A stretch of 34,547 bases of DNA from an uncultured Bacteroidales bacterium (GCA_900318465.1 ONKQ01000036.1:1-34547); one strand, 5' to 3'. Shown: positions 23,505 through 32,840, numbered from the stretch's first letter. Made by a program: numbers and translations. The notes: generated by a model not told the origin, from the letters alone.

Positions 23505-25970
23505 CTACACCCCCCCCATCCCCTGAGGGGCGGTGCCTGACTCGCCCTCGCCTTGGCGGGCCATCTGCTCCAATTCCATCTTGCCGAAACGGAACGTCAC
23601 GCCGACGGCGACGCTGCGGCTGTTGTACTTGGAATTGGAGATGGACTCCACATACGGGCTGTAGTTCGTGCTGCCCCAACTGTTCCAATTGAAGATGTCG
23701 TTGGCGTTGACGAACACCGAAAGTTTACGGTCAAAGAAGTCGGCGCGAAGGCCGGCATTGATGCCATAGCGGGCGTGACGCTCGCTGAACAGCGATTGGG
23801 TCGGTGAACTGTAATAACCCGAAGCCGTCACTTCAAGTTTGTTCCAAAGTTTGGCCCACATATTGAGGCGGAAACTGTACGACCACATATCAGACTCGTA
23901 AGGTTTCCCGTTGTATTCCGTATAAATGTAAGAATCGTAAAGGTTGGCGTAGAAACGCAAGTTGAAGAAGCCGCTCGGACGATACATCACATTGGCCTCC
24001 AAGCCTGTGTTGTGGCTCTTGCCCACGTTGACGGGATATGAATACTGTACCACTCGATTGTAGAGCCAATGGTATTTCGACAAGGATATCGTGTTGATTT
24101 CGTTGGTCTTGCCTCGATAGTAAGCTGTTAGGCCAACGGAACCGAAACTGTTCCAATACTTGGTCCAGCCTGCCTCAACGGATTGGGTATAAACGCGGTC
24201 CAAGTCGGGGTTGCCTGTGCTGTAATCATCTTCGTGATACATGGGGAATTTGCTCAACTGCTCGGCATTAGGAGCGGCAATGCGCATCGTGTAACTCAAC
24301 TTGAAGTTGTGCATCGACTCGGTTCTGTATGAAAGGTGAATCGAAGGTCTGACGCTGAAGAAATGCTTGCTGAAATCGTAATCGGTCGTATCGTTAGGGA
24401 AATTGGAGAGGTATTTCCCGCTCACCAATTCGCTGACGAAACGCACACCAGGCTTTATCGTAAAGCCGCCAAACTTGTGCTGCACGGTGATGAAAGCCTC
24501 GTTGTTCAGGTTGCTGAACTTGGCATCGTAGGAACGGTAAACGTCGTTTTCCCAATGATCTGGTTCCGTGCTATATGGGTCGGACACGGTGTCGGTGAAC
24601 AGGAACTCTTTTTCAGGGTCGTAGCCAATCGTGTAGCCGACCGAAATCTCTCCGTTCTCGGAATAAGGGCGGTTATAGATGATTTCGCCCTCCCCGCCAA
24701 TAGAACGATCTCCACCGTCCTGCCGCATCACCTTTTCGTATGCCACTGGTGAGGTGAATTCCCTTGTAATCGCACCTGCATTGCGATAGCCCCAACCCAT
24801 GCCATTGACGCTAACGGAAAGATTGTGGCCTTTGTTATCGAACTTATGCTGGTAATACAAGCCACCGTTGGCAAAGAAACTGCGGCTTAGCGCCCTGCTG
24901 TTTTCGTGTATGTTGGTCAACAAAGTGTCGGGGAAAAACTCTTCCCTCATCATCCACGCGTCGTTGGTCTGGGTGCTCCAATTGGGCCATCCGCCGAGCC
25001 AGAGGTTCAGGCTGTTGGCCGTGTCAATCTCGTAATCGAGGCTGAAAAAACCGCCCGCGTTGTATCCTGGATTTTTGTATTTCGATGAGTCAATCTCGTG
25101 GTTGGCCAACACACCTTCATCTGTGAATAAAGATTGATCTACAGAATATCGGCCTTCCCAAACGGAATAGCCACCATTGACGTAAGCGTTCACCGTCAGT
25201 TTCTCGTTCGACCAAACGTAGGAAGCCCAAGGCCCGATGTAGGGACTCGTCGAGGCATTCACGCCGAAACTGAAGAACTCGTTTTTCTGGATTTTGGCGT
25301 TGGTCACGATGTTGATGATGCCATCGGCGTTGGAACCGTAACGCGCCGAGGGATTGGTGATAACTTCCACGCGGTCAATGCTGTTGGCAGGCAAGGTCTG
25401 GATGTAGGTCTTGAGGTTCTCGGCAGTCATGTGCGAGGGTTTGTCGTTGATCCATACCTCAACGCTCGAAGTGCCGCGCAGGGTGATGTTGCCCTCCACG
25501 TCGACCTCCACGCCGGGAGCGTTCTGCAAGGCGTCGGACAGTGTACCCGTCTGGATGCTGTTGTCTTCGGCCACGTTGTACATGGTCTTTTCGCCCTCCA
25601 CGGCAAACAAGGGACGTTTTTCGGTAATCACCACTTCGCTGAGCTTGGTGGAGCCTTCAGCCATTTTCAGCAGGCCGAGGTCTTGGTTGCCCTTCACCGT
25701 CAGCATTTGCTCGTAGGTTTGGAAGCCGATGGCCGACACTTGCAGGCGATAGTCGCCGTTGGGGGCCAAAAGCTCGAAACGACCTTTGTCATCGGAAGCC
25801 GCACCGCTCACAAAGACGCTGTCGGCCTGCCGGAACAGCCCCACATTGACAAAGGGAATGCCCTTGCTGTTGGCTTCTTCGACGATGGTTCCCGTGATTT
25901 TGTTTTGTGCCAAAGCGGGCATAACAAAGCACCCGATAAGAGCAAAGAGTATAAAGATACGCTTTTTCAT
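23505..25970 (-). CDS. Outer-membrane beta-barrel receptor-like protein with carboxypeptidase-regulatory-like domain
   Basis: From the start at 25970 (MKKRIFILFALIG) the protein has 821 residues. A signal peptide (ending ALAQ) precedes a CarboxypepD-regulatory-like domain (about 22-105; KITGTIVEEANSKGIPFVNV), a plug domain (about 125-225; TLSDALQNAPGVEVDVEGNI and NPSARYGSNADGIINIV) and a large beta-barrel of the OMP_b-brl_3 type. This is a TonB-receptor-like outer-membrane protein. The frame opens 10 codons earlier, but that extension spoils the signal peptide. It follows the TolC-like gene in the same direction, with 77 nt between. Its substrate is unknown; the context suggests work with the efflux system. 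Confidence 0.9.
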   Translation of the reverse strand: MKKRIFILFALIGCFVMPALAQNKITGTIVEEANSKGIPFVNVGLFRQADSVFVSGAASDDKGRFELLAPNGDYRLQVSAIGFQTYEQMLTVKGNQDLGLLKMAEGSTKLSEVVITEKRPLFAVEGEKTMYNVAEDNSIQTGTLSDALQNAPGVEVDVEGNITLRGTSSVEVWINDKPSHMTAENLKTYIQTLPANSIDRVEVITNPSARYGSNADGIINIVTNAKIQKNEFFSFGVNASTSPYIGPWASYVWSNEKLTVNAYVNGGYSVWEGRYSVDQSLFTDEGVLANHEIDSSKYKNPGYNAGGFFSLDYEIDTANSLNLWLGGWPNWSTQTNDAWMMREEFFPDTLLTNIHENSRALSRSFFANGGLYYQHKFDNKGHNLSVSVNGMGWGYRNAGAITREFTSPVAYEKVMRQDGGDRSIGGEGEIIYNRPYSENGEISVGYTIGYDPEKEFLFTDTVSDPYSTEPDHWENDVYRSYDAKFSNLNNEAFITVQHKFGGFTIKPGVRFVSELVSGKYLSNFPNDTTDYDFSKHFFSVRPSIHLSYRTESMHNFKLSYTMRIAAPNAEQLSKFPMYHEDDYSTGNPDLDRVYTQSVEAGWTKYWNSFGSVGLTAYYRGKTNEINTISLSKYHWLYNRVVQYSYPVNVGKSHNTGLEANVMYRPSGFFNLRFYANLYDSYIYTEYNGKPYESDMWSYSFRLNMWAKLWNKLEVTASGYYSSPTQSLFSERHARYGINAGLRADFFDRKLSVFVNANDIFNWNSWGSTNYSPYVESISNSKYNSRSVAVGVTFRFGKMELEQMARQGEGESGTAPQGMGGV

Positions 25971-26047
25971 GGTTGTTGTTTTTACAAGATGGTATTTCAT
26001 TGTTTGACAAAATAACGAAGTTGAAACTGAATTATTGCGAATTGCAA

Positions 26048-27364
26048 TTATTCCGCATTTCTGTAATACTCAATGATTTTGCAGCGGTAAAGGTATTCAT
26101 ATCGCGCTTGAAGCAAGTCGGATTCGGCCTTGTGGTAACGGATTTTGCTTTCGTTTAGCTCCAACAGGGTCTTCTTGCCCATGTCGTAGCCGGCTTTGGC
26201 GTAATCGTAGGCGATGCGCGAGGCATCGAGGCTGTTTACCATAGCTTCCATTTTTTGTTTTGCGGCTTCTGCATTGCCGTAGGCTTGCTGGATTTCCTTG
26301 CGCAAGGTTTTCTCCGTATTCTCAAGGCTGAGTTGCTGGTCGGCGATGGAGAGTTCGGTCATCTTCACGCGGTATTTCGTCTTCATTCCGTTGAAAATCG
26401 GGATGTTGAGCGAAACGCCGAGTTGTGCACGGCTGTTGCGTTTCAGTTGCTCGTCGATGGGCGTGTTGGGGTAGTTGTCGCCGAAATAATGGTACAATCC
26501 GTTGGAATAACCGGCGTAAAAACTCAATGAGGGATACCACGCTGATTTTGAGGCTTTCAGGTCGTAATGGCTCTTTTGCAGGCGTAGGCGGGCGGCTTCC
26601 ATGAGAGGTTGATTCTTCAATGCAAAGGCGATTGTGGCTTGTGGAGTGTCAAAGGACTGTTCTTGGTTGGCAAAGAAAGCTTCTGGCTCACTGATTTCAA
26701 ACCCTTTACTGTATTCAATTTCAAGGGCTTGGGTCAAGGTGAGTAGGCTTAATGCCAAATTGGTCTCGGCTTGGGTGAGGTTGGCTTGGTCGGTGGCGAG
26801 TTGGGCTTTGCTCTCATAGACATCAGCCTCGGCAATACGCCCATTTTCAAAGAGTTGCTGGGTCTTTTGCAGTTGTTCGGTGGACAGTTCCACTTGCCTG
26901 CGGGCGATTTCAACCTGTTCCTTGCCGTAGAGCACCTGCATGTAAAAGGCCATCACGTTGAGTTTCAGGTTGAGTTGGGCGGCCTTCTGGTCCATTTCGG
27001 AGGCTTGCAGGTTCAGGGCATCGGCCTTGGCGGTGTTGTAGAGGTTCAATCCCTGAAACAGCGGCAAGGAAACACTCGCGCCAAACGAGGCTGAAGAGGA
27101 GTTGTCGGAAACGTAAACGCCTGTGTAAGAAGGCGATTGGCCAAAGCCAAGGTATTCGCCTGCATTGGCGCTCAGGGTAGGCAACCATGCGATTTTGCTT
27201 GCTTTGTATTGGTATTCAGCCTGTTGCCTTGCTAATTGGGTTTTGCGCAGGTCGAGGTTGTGTTCAATGGCGTAATCAATGCATTCGTCAAGCGTCCACA
27301 CTTTTTGGGCTTGGGCGGTGAAAACAGTTGCAACCAATAGCGTTATCAAAAATGTGTGTTTCAT
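26048..27364 (-). CDS. TolC-family outer-membrane efflux protein
   Basis: The 438-residue protein has a signal peptide (MKHTFLITLLVATVFTAQAQ), the start motif WTLDECIDYAIEHNLDL, and two repeats of the OEP domain with long helices rich in Gln, Glu and Ala, as in TolC. It would form the outer-membrane duct for the MacAB-like exporter encoded just upstream. The ATG overlaps the adaptor gene's stop codon by 4 nt (ATGA). The length is normal for Bacteroidota TolC homologues. Confidence 0.92.
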   Translation of the reverse strand: MKHTFLITLLVATVFTAQAQKVWTLDECIDYAIEHNLDLRKTQLARQQAEYQYKASKIAWLPTLSANAGEYLGFGQSPSYTGVYVSDNSSSASFGASVSLPLFQGLNLYNTAKADALNLQASEMDQKAAQLNLKLNVMAFYMQVLYGKEQVEIARRQVELSTEQLQKTQQLFENGRIAEADVYESKAQLATDQANLTQAETNLALSLLTLTQALEIEYSKGFEISEPEAFFANQEQSFDTPQATIAFALKNQPLMEAARLRLQKSHYDLKASKSAWYPSLSFYAGYSNGLYHYFGDNYPNTPIDEQLKRNSRAQLGVSLNIPIFNGMKTKYRVKMTELSIADQQLSLENTEKTLRKEIQQAYGNAEAAKQKMEAMVNSLDASRIAYDYAKAGYDMGKKTLLELNESKIRYHKAESDLLQARYEYLYRCKIIEYYRNAE

Positions 27365-28464
27365 TTTTCTTCGGTTTTTTCGATTCCACGGACTTTGTCG
27401 CCGACTTGCAGCCCTTCGGTAATTACAATGTTGACACCGTCGGAAAGGCCGACTTTAACGGATTGTTTCTCAAATTGTTGCGGAATGTCTTCCTTGGTGC
27501 AGCGATACACAAAAGGTTCGCCGTCCTCGTAATTGATGCAACTTTCAGGCACAGTCACGGCACCTTTGGCCTCGTCCAATACGATTTCGGCATTGGCGGA
27601 ATAACCGGCGCGGATGAAGACATCGTCGGGCAGGATGGCGCGGGCTTTCATCTCGAAGAAGACGGCACCGCTTTCCTGTGTGCCTTTGGGCGCAATGTAT
27701 TCCAACACAGCGTCAAACTTGCGGTCGTTCATGGCACCTATAGTCAAGGTCATGGGCATTCCCTCGTGGATTTTGCCCACCTCGGTTTCGTCGAGTTTGC
27801 CCTTGAAAATCATATCCTTCATGTTGGCGATGGTCGCGATGGTGGTGCCGTCGTTGAAGGTGTTGGAGTTGATGACCGAGTTGCCGACTTTCACGGGGAT
27901 GTCGAGAATCATGCCCGAAATGGTGGCCTTGATTTTCGTGTTGCTGTAGCCCGCCGTGCTCTTTGAGATGCCCTCCTTGATGATGTTCAATTGGTCTTGG
28001 GCGTTGCTGTAGCTCTCTTTCGCCTGCTGGTATTCGAGTTGCGACTTCTCGAATTCCTCGGTGGAAATCAAGCCTTTAGCCTTCATATTCTCTTGACGCT
28101 TGTAGATTTTTTCCACGTTGTCCAAGTTCATTTTGGCCACGCGCACCTGCGACTCGGCGGCGGCGAGGTTGCTCACGTCGGGGATGACCTTCACCACAGC
28201 GATGACTTCGCCTTGCTGAACCTGTTGGCCAGGCTCTTTCAGGATTTCTGAGATGATGCCCGACACTTGGGGCTTCATGGCCACCTCGTCGCGTGGGTCG
28301 ATTTGTCCCGTCACCACCGTCGATTTCTGGATGGTGTCGATTTTGGCCGTCTCGATTGCATAAACGATCTCTTGCGGCCTCGATTTCTTGTAGAGATATA
28401 CGAAAGTCCAAATGACTCCTATGCCTAACAAGATGAAAAACAAGATTTTAAAGAATTTCTTCAT
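27361..28464 (-). CDS. Periplasmic adaptor (HlyD/MacA-like membrane fusion protein)
   Basis: The 367-residue protein has an N-terminal membrane anchor (about 5-24), a biotinyl-lipoyl-like domain split around a coiled-coil hairpin (DEVAMKPQVSGIISEILKEPGQ, then a helical pair about 95-165) and a beta-barrel domain (MKDMIFKGKLDETEVGKI). The NKIKATISGMILDIPVKVGNSV-like half-motif closes the lipoyl domain. It would link the MacB-like permeases to the TolC-like duct. It follows the permease gene across a 170-nt gap that holds an inverted-repeat element. Confidence 0.92.
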   Translation of the reverse strand: MKKFFKILFFILLGIGVIWTFVYLYKKSRPQEIVYAIETAKIDTIQKSTVVTGQIDPRDEVAMKPQVSGIISEILKEPGQQVQQGEVIAVVKVIPDVSNLAAAESQVRVAKMNLDNVEKIYKRQENMKAKGLISTEEFEKSQLEYQQAKESYSNAQDQLNIIKEGISKSTAGYSNTKIKATISGMILDIPVKVGNSVINSNTFNDGTTIATIANMKDMIFKGKLDETEVGKIHEGMPMTLTIGAMNDRKFDAVLEYIAPKGTQESGAVFFEMKARAILPDDVFIRAGYSANAEIVLDEAKGAVTVPESCINYEDGEPFVYRCTKEDIPQQFEKQSVKVGLSDGVNIVITEGLQVGDKVRGIEKTEEK

Positions 28465-28494
28465 GGTATTGTTGATTTTGTGATTTCTGTTTTT

Positions 28495-28623
28495 AACTAC
28501 GGATTAAACGGATTAAACAGATGCCAATATGAAAATTTGGCAGCCAAGGCTGCGGATTTCTACAGATCCGTACCAATCTGCAACGAAGTTGAAATATCCG
28601 TAAAATCCGTGTAATCCGTAGTT
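28495..28623. repeat. Inverted-repeat element between permease and adaptor genes
   Basis: AACTACGGATTA (28495-28506) is the exact complement of TAATCCGTAGTT (28612-28623). The arms repeat ACGGATTAA-type units, and the core includes GGCAGCC...GGCTGC and GGATTTCTACAGATCC. It is noncoding, inside the export operon. Confidence 0.7.
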
Positions 28624-28634
28624 TCTTTTCATAA

Positions 28635-29897
28635 TTATTCCTCCCGAATGGCATCAATCGCCTTAATCTGAATGGCCCTCAAAGCCGGCAAAACGCCCGC
28701 CAAAAGTCCTGATATGATGACTATAACCGTGGCCGCAACCGCAGCTTTGAAACTCATGTAGGGTTCTTGGAACATCATGTTGTCGCTGGGCATATTGGCG
28801 GTAATGCTACCCACTATCGCCATAATGCCCACACCGATACACAAACCGACCAGACCCGCCAATGTGGTGAGCAACAGGCTCTCCGACAGCACTTGACCGA
28901 TGATATCCTTGGGCTTGGCCCCGATAGCGCGCCTTACACCAATTTCGCGAGTGCGTTCTTTCACCGTTACGAGCATAATGTTGCTTACCCCGATGATGCC
29001 TGACATCAACGTGCCCAAGCCAACAATCCAGATGAGGATGTGGATGCCGAAAAACAGGCCTTTGAAGGCTTTGAAAATCTCCGACACGTTGAATGAGTTG
29101 ATGGCATCCTCATCAGTGGGCGCAATGTCGTGCCGCTGCTTGATGAGCTGTTTCAGGTCCTCCTCGATGTCGGTGATGGGTGTCTCGTCATCAGCCACGA
29201 TGGCAAAGAAACGAATCTTGTCACCTAAGGCATACACTTGTTGCATGGTCGTGTACGGCAAGATAACCGACTCGTCGATGGAGCCATTGATGTTGACATT
29301 GTCCGTGTAGGAACGTATCACGCCCACCACTTGGAAATATATCCCGTTGACCTTGACCATCTTACCTAATGGGTCTTCGCCTCGCTCAAACATGGTTTCA
29401 TACACTTTCTTTCCTAAGAGGCACACCTTTCGGTTGGCAGAGATGTCGGTATCGTTGATGAAACGACCTTTCAAAATCTTCGATTTTTCGATCGTGTTGT
29501 ATTCGGGCAGCACGCCTTTCACGGAGAAGCTGCCGCCGCGACTGCCGTAAATCACGTTCTTGTCCTCGCTCGACCACACACTGGCCTCGGGCGATATGGC
29601 TTTGACACACGGGAATGTTTCCTTGATGGCCTCCAAATCAGCCATTTGCATCGACCAAGAACGACCTTTTTGGTAGCCTTTATAAGGTTCGCTGGTTTCG
29701 CCGGTGAAGAAGAAAGCCGTGTTGGGGGTCACGCCTTCCACCTGCTGCATCAGGCCGTTCTCGAAGCCGTTTCCCGTCGAGGAAAGCACGACAAGCAAGA
29801 AAATGCCCCAAAACACACCGAAAGCCGTCAGCAAGCTGCGGGTCTTGTTGCGCGTGATGGTCTGCCAAATCTCGTGTATGCCGTCGAAGTCGAACAT
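28635..29897 (-). CDS. MacB-like ABC transporter permease
   Basis: The 420-residue protein has one N-terminal membrane helix (about 19-40; SLLTAFGVFWGIFLLVVLSS), a large periplasmic MacB_PCD domain (about 45-270) and three C-terminal helices of the FtsX fold, with the conserved cytoplasmic motif VKERTREIGVRRAIGAKPKDI. This is the permease half of a MacB-type type VII ABC exporter without its own ATPase domain. It is the second of two such permeases, 12 nt after the first, so a heterodimeric pump is likely. Confidence 0.93.
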   Translation of the reverse strand: MFDFDGIHEIWQTITRNKTRSLLTAFGVFWGIFLLVVLSSTGNGFENGLMQQVEGVTPNTAFFFTGETSEPYKGYQKGRSWSMQMADLEAIKETFPCVKAISPEASVWSSEDKNVIYGSRGGSFSVKGVLPEYNTIEKSKILKGRFINDTDISANRKVCLLGKKVYETMFERGEDPLGKMVKVNGIYFQVVGVIRSYTDNVNINGSIDESVILPYTTMQQVYALGDKIRFFAIVADDETPITDIEEDLKQLIKQRHDIAPTDEDAINSFNVSEIFKAFKGLFFGIHILIWIVGLGTLMSGIIGVSNIMLVTVKERTREIGVRRAIGAKPKDIIGQVLSESLLLTTLAGLVGLCIGVGIMAIVGSITANMPSDNMMFQEPYMSFKAAVAATVIVIISGLLAGVLPALRAIQIKAIDAIREE

Positions 29898-29909
29898 GGT
29901 GTCAGGGTT

Positions 29910-31145
29910 TTATCTGTAATTCATTGCTTCAATAGGTTTGATTTTCACAGCGTTGCGAGCAGGGAAGAAGCCAGCCAAAACGCCGCAGACGATAAGCAAA
30001 GCCGTTGCCATCAGCACGATGCGGATGTCGATGCTCGGGACGATGTTCAAGGAGATTTCCTTACCTTCCTGAACCTTGCTCAAAACGTTGCCTCCGACTT
30101 CAGCCGCCACCATGCCGAGCCACATGCCGATATAGCCAAAAATGGTGGTGATAATCAAGGATTCGGTGACGATGGAGGCCAAGATCGAGCGCGACTTGGC
30201 ACCGAGGGCCTTGCGGATGCCGATTTCGTTGGTGCGCTCCTTCACGGTGATGCGCATGATGTTGCTCACACCCACGATGCCCGAAATGAGCATGGCGAAG
30301 CCGATGATCCAAATGAAAAGCTCAAATGTGCGGAAAATTTTCATGGTTTGCAAGTATCCCTCTTGTCGGCTACCGATGTAAACGGCGGAGGTGTCGTCGG
30401 GGTCAAACTCATGCAAATGCGCCAATTGGGTTCGCAGATACTCGGTGAACGCCTCGTTTTCCTCCTTGGTTTCCAAGCCTTTGACAGTGAAATGCAGCAT
30501 CCAGTACCAGTTTTTTCTCGTGATTTTCTTCAAGGTGGAGAAAGGCACGTAGCCGTTGCCGCCGTCGGAGCGGCCTTCGCTTTCGCAGATGCCGATCACC
30601 TTATAGGCAATGCCACTGACGATGACAAACTGTCCGAGCGGGGAAACCTCGTCGTCAAAAAGCTTCTTGCGCAGGTTGTCGTCGATGACGATGAACTTCT
30701 CACTGCTTTTCTCGTCCAATTCGCTGATGAAGCGGCCTTCGAGCATTTTGGTGTTGTTGATGTCCTTGAAAACAGGTCTCACGCCTTGCACAAAGATGCT
30801 GCCCGATTTGTCGCCGAAGTTGGCAAAACCACTTTGATAAATGCACGGCGACACTTGATCCACCTCTTTTACCTCGGTTTCCAGAAAACGTATATCCTTG
30901 TCATTGAACCAGATGGAGCGGTTAGTGCCGTGACCCTTGTAGGGTTTTGAGGTTTCGCCGCCATAAATCATGTAGGTGTTTTTGGACTGGTCGCTGAACT
31001 CTTCGCCGATGCCGTTCATAATGCCATTGCCCGCCGCAAGCAGCACAATGAGGATGAAGATGCCCCACGAGATGGCGAATCCCGTGAGGAAAGTCCTCAA
31101 TTTGTTGCGGCTCAAGGCCATGAATATTTCGCGCCAGAAGTCCAT
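29910..31145 (-). CDS. MacB-like ABC transporter permease
   Basis: The 411-residue protein has the same MacB/FtsX layout as its neighbour: helix 1 (about 15-38; LRTFLTGFAISWGIFILIVL), a periplasmic domain, and three C-terminal helices with VKERTNEIGIRKALGAKSRS. Sequence between the two permeases differs clearly, so they are ancient paralogues rather than a recent duplication. It follows the ATPase gene across a gap with an inverted-repeat element and probably pairs with the second permease. Confidence 0.93.
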   Translation of the reverse strand: MDFWREIFMALSRNKLRTFLTGFAISWGIFILIVLLAAGNGIMNGIGEEFSDQSKNTYMIYGGETSKPYKGHGTNRSIWFNDKDIRFLETEVKEVDQVSPCIYQSGFANFGDKSGSIFVQGVRPVFKDINNTKMLEGRFISELDEKSSEKFIVIDDNLRKKLFDDEVSPLGQFVIVSGIAYKVIGICESEGRSDGGNGYVPFSTLKKITRKNWYWMLHFTVKGLETKEENEAFTEYLRTQLAHLHEFDPDDTSAVYIGSRQEGYLQTMKIFRTFELFIWIIGFAMLISGIVGVSNIMRITVKERTNEIGIRKALGAKSRSILASIVTESLIITTIFGYIGMWLGMVAAEVGGNVLSKVQEGKEISLNIVPSIDIRIVLMATALLIVCGVLAGFFPARNAVKIKPIEAMNYR

Positions 31146-31180
31146 GATAGTAGCTGCTTGTTATTTTTACACTATTTATC

Positions 31181-31252
31181 GGTAGCCGTCAGCCATCAGC
31201 TATCAGCTTGGTTACACCGAGGCTGAAAGCTGACTGCTGATTGCTGAAAGCC
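31181..31252. repeat. Imperfect inverted repeat between ATPase and permease genes
   Basis: GTAGCCGTCAGCCATCAGC and TATCAGC on the left are imperfect complements of GCTGACTGCTGATTGCTG and AAGCC on the right, forming a long hairpin. It is the same type of sequence as at 13706-13780. Confidence 0.5.
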
Positions 31253-31290
31253 AAACAAAGTCTCGCGTCTATTATTTAAACTCAATCTGT

Positions 31291-31998
31291 TCATTTTATC
31301 TCTTTACTGAAGTCGATGCTGTCGGGGTTGTTGATTTCGATGTTCTCGATGATGCCGTCCTTCAGGTGGATGATCTTGTCGGTGCGGAGGGCAATGCCTC
31401 TTTCGTGCGTGACGATGACCATGGTGATGCCCGTTTCATGCACTTCGCGGAGGATTTGCATCACCTCGGCGGAGGTCTTGCTGTCCAAGGCGCCCGTAGG
31501 CTCGTCGGCGAGGATGACTTTCGGTTGGGTCACCAAGGCGCGGGCCATCGAGACACGTTGTTTTTGTCCGCCGGAGAGTTCGTTAGGGTAGTGGTCGGCC
31601 CATTCCTTCAGGCCAAAACGTTCCAAGTACTCCATAGCGATTTGGTTGCGTTTCTTGCGGTTCACGTTTTGGTAATATAAGGGCAAGGCCACGTTCTCCA
31701 TCGCCGTCTTGAACGGGATGAGGTTGAACGACTGGAAGATGAAGCCGATGGTACGGTTGCGCACGTCGGCGGCCTCGTTCTCGCTGAGGTCTTTGACGAG
31801 TTTCCCATTGAGGTAATAGTTGCCCGAATCATAGTTGTCGAGGATGCCCAAAATGTTGAGCATGGTCGACTTGCCCGATCCCGATGCCCCCATGATGCTG
31901 ACCATCTCGCCCTCATTGACCTGCAAATCAATGCCTTTCAGCACGTGCAGGGGCTGGGCACCAAAATAGGTCTTGTTTATTTTTTCCAATCGTATCAT
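31291..31998 (-). CDS. ABC transporter ATP-binding protein (MacB/LolD type)
   Basis: The 235-residue ATPase has Walker A GASGSGKST (37-45), a Q-loop (FQSFNLIPF), the signature LSGGQKQR (about 140-147), Walker B VILADEPTGALD and the H-loop VTHE. The FNLIP motif and the sequence in general match the LolD/MacB group that drives type VII exporters. It is the first gene of the six-gene export operon and should power the two MacB-like permeases downstream. Transcription from the promoter at 32166-32195 gives a leader of about 160 nt. Confidence 0.95.
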   Translation of the reverse strand: MIRLEKINKTYFGAQPLHVLKGIDLQVNEGEMVSIMGASGSGKSTMLNILGILDNYDSGNYYLNGKLVKDLSENEAADVRNRTIGFIFQSFNLIPFKTAMENVALPLYYQNVNRKKRNQIAMEYLERFGLKEWADHYPNELSGGQKQRVSMARALVTQPKVILADEPTGALDSKTSAEVMQILREVHETGITMVIVTHERGIALRTDKIIHLKDGIIENIEINNPDSIDFSKEIK

Positions 31999-32165
31999 GG
32001 CCGTTATTAATAATTAGGTGTGTCAAATAATTGTTTGCCAATGGTAATACGCAGAAAACCTGCTTTTGTTACATCCAGACGAAAATAATTGCTTGTTCTC
32101 GCTTTCTCCTGAAAATCTGTATGTTGTATTGTTTGGCATTAGTGTAATAGTTTATTAGAACACTG

Positions 32166-32195
32166 CAAAAGTACGGCTTTTTTTGATACTGTCAA
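32166..32195 (-). promoter_or_regulatory. Promoter of the export operon
   Basis: On the minus strand TTG (32195-32193, in CCTTGACAG) is followed after 19 nt by TACTTTTG (32173-32166), a full -7 match with ideal spacing. Confidence 0.7.
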
Positions 32196-32293
32196 GGGAA
32201 AAGTTGATTTTTTTTGAAAATTTTCTTGGACAGCCTTTGTCCTATTAGACAGCGAAAGTTGGGAAATGCTACAAGAATTCGGGATAAAATTTG

Positions 32294-32301
32294 TAACTTT
32301 G
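32294..32301 (+). promoter_or_regulatory. -7 promoter element of the toxin-antitoxin pair
   Basis: TAACTTTG matches TAnnTTTG, 24 nt before the antitoxin ATG at 32326. It is divergent from the export operon promoter. Confidence 0.6.
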
Positions 32302-32325
32302 CAGCCGTAAATAAAATGAAATGCC

Positions 32326-32505
32326 ATGTTCACAGAAACAGATGTAAGGCCATACACCATTGAAGAACTTCAGGAAAGAATTGCCATAAGCGAGAAGCAA
32401 CTTGCCAACGGAGAATGGATGGATTTTGATGAAGCAATGGACGAAATCGAGAGAGAACTCGACAAAGAAGAACAAGAAGAACTTAAAATGGCGGTAGTGG
32501 CATGA
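32326..32505 (+). CDS. Antitoxin of a type II toxin-antitoxin pair
   Basis: The small, acidic 59-residue protein (MFTETDVRPYTIEELQERIA at the start, DEAMDEIERELDKEEQEE later) is mostly helical. It directly precedes a RelE/ParE-type toxin gene, and its stop overlaps the toxin ATG by 4 nt (ATGA), the standard antitoxin-first layout. It should bind and neutralise the toxin and probably repress the shared promoter. I cannot assign it to a specific antitoxin family, and no ribbon-helix-helix motif is obvious. Two earlier ATG codons (32316 and 32321) are in frames that close quickly, so 32326 is the start. Confidence 0.75.
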   Translation: MFTETDVRPYTIEELQERIAISEKQLANGEWMDFDEAMDEIERELDKEEQEELKMAVVA

Positions 32506-32840
32506 AGGTAATCATTACCCCTTTTGCACAGCAGCAAATCAACAAAACTGCAAGATACATCCAACGGGAATTCGGCAAAAACCACAGACGCAATTTCATT
32601 CAAAGTGTCCGCGAAACAAAACGGTTGCTTGCGGTCAATTCTTATCTTGGCCCCATCGAACCTTATCTTTCCGGCCAGCCAAAAACCTACCGTAGCGTAG
32701 TGGTCGCACGACTGAACAAGATTATCTACCGCATCGAGAACGAGCGTATCGATGTTGTTGATTTCTGGGACTGCCGACGAGAACCGGAAAAACAAGCAGC
32801 ACAAACCATTGCCCGCGATGACGATATTGAGTCACAATAG
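32502..32840 (+). CDS. RelE/ParE-family toxin
   Basis: The 112-residue basic protein begins MKVIITPFAQQQINKTARYI and contains YRSVVVARLNKIIYRIENERIDVVDFWDCRR, the strand pattern of the RelE/ParE toxin fold, ending in a short acidic tail. ParE members poison DNA gyrase and RelE members cut mRNA at the ribosome; I cannot tell which applies here. The ATG overlaps the antitoxin stop by 4 nt. A convergent terminator follows 10 nt after its stop. Confidence 0.85.
   Translation: MKVIITPFAQQQINKTARYIQREFGKNHRRNFIQSVRETKRLLAVNSYLGPIEPYLSGQPKTYRSVVVARLNKIIYRIENERIDVVDFWDCRREPEKQAAQTIARDDDIESQ

Noticed and set aside
23239-23526. A 95-codon open frame on the plus strand after the radical SAM gene
   Set aside because: It crosses the antisense transposase remnant and the perfect terminator stem, and its tail is the complement of the receptor gene's 3' end.
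25134-26015. A 293-codon open frame on the plus strand
   Set aside because: It is a shadow of the outer-membrane receptor gene, which has clear domains on the opposite strand.
29646-30950. A 434-codon open frame on the plus strand
   Set aside because: It is antisense to the two MacB-like permease genes and spans the gap between them. Its composition is rich in His, Asp and Arg and matches no family.
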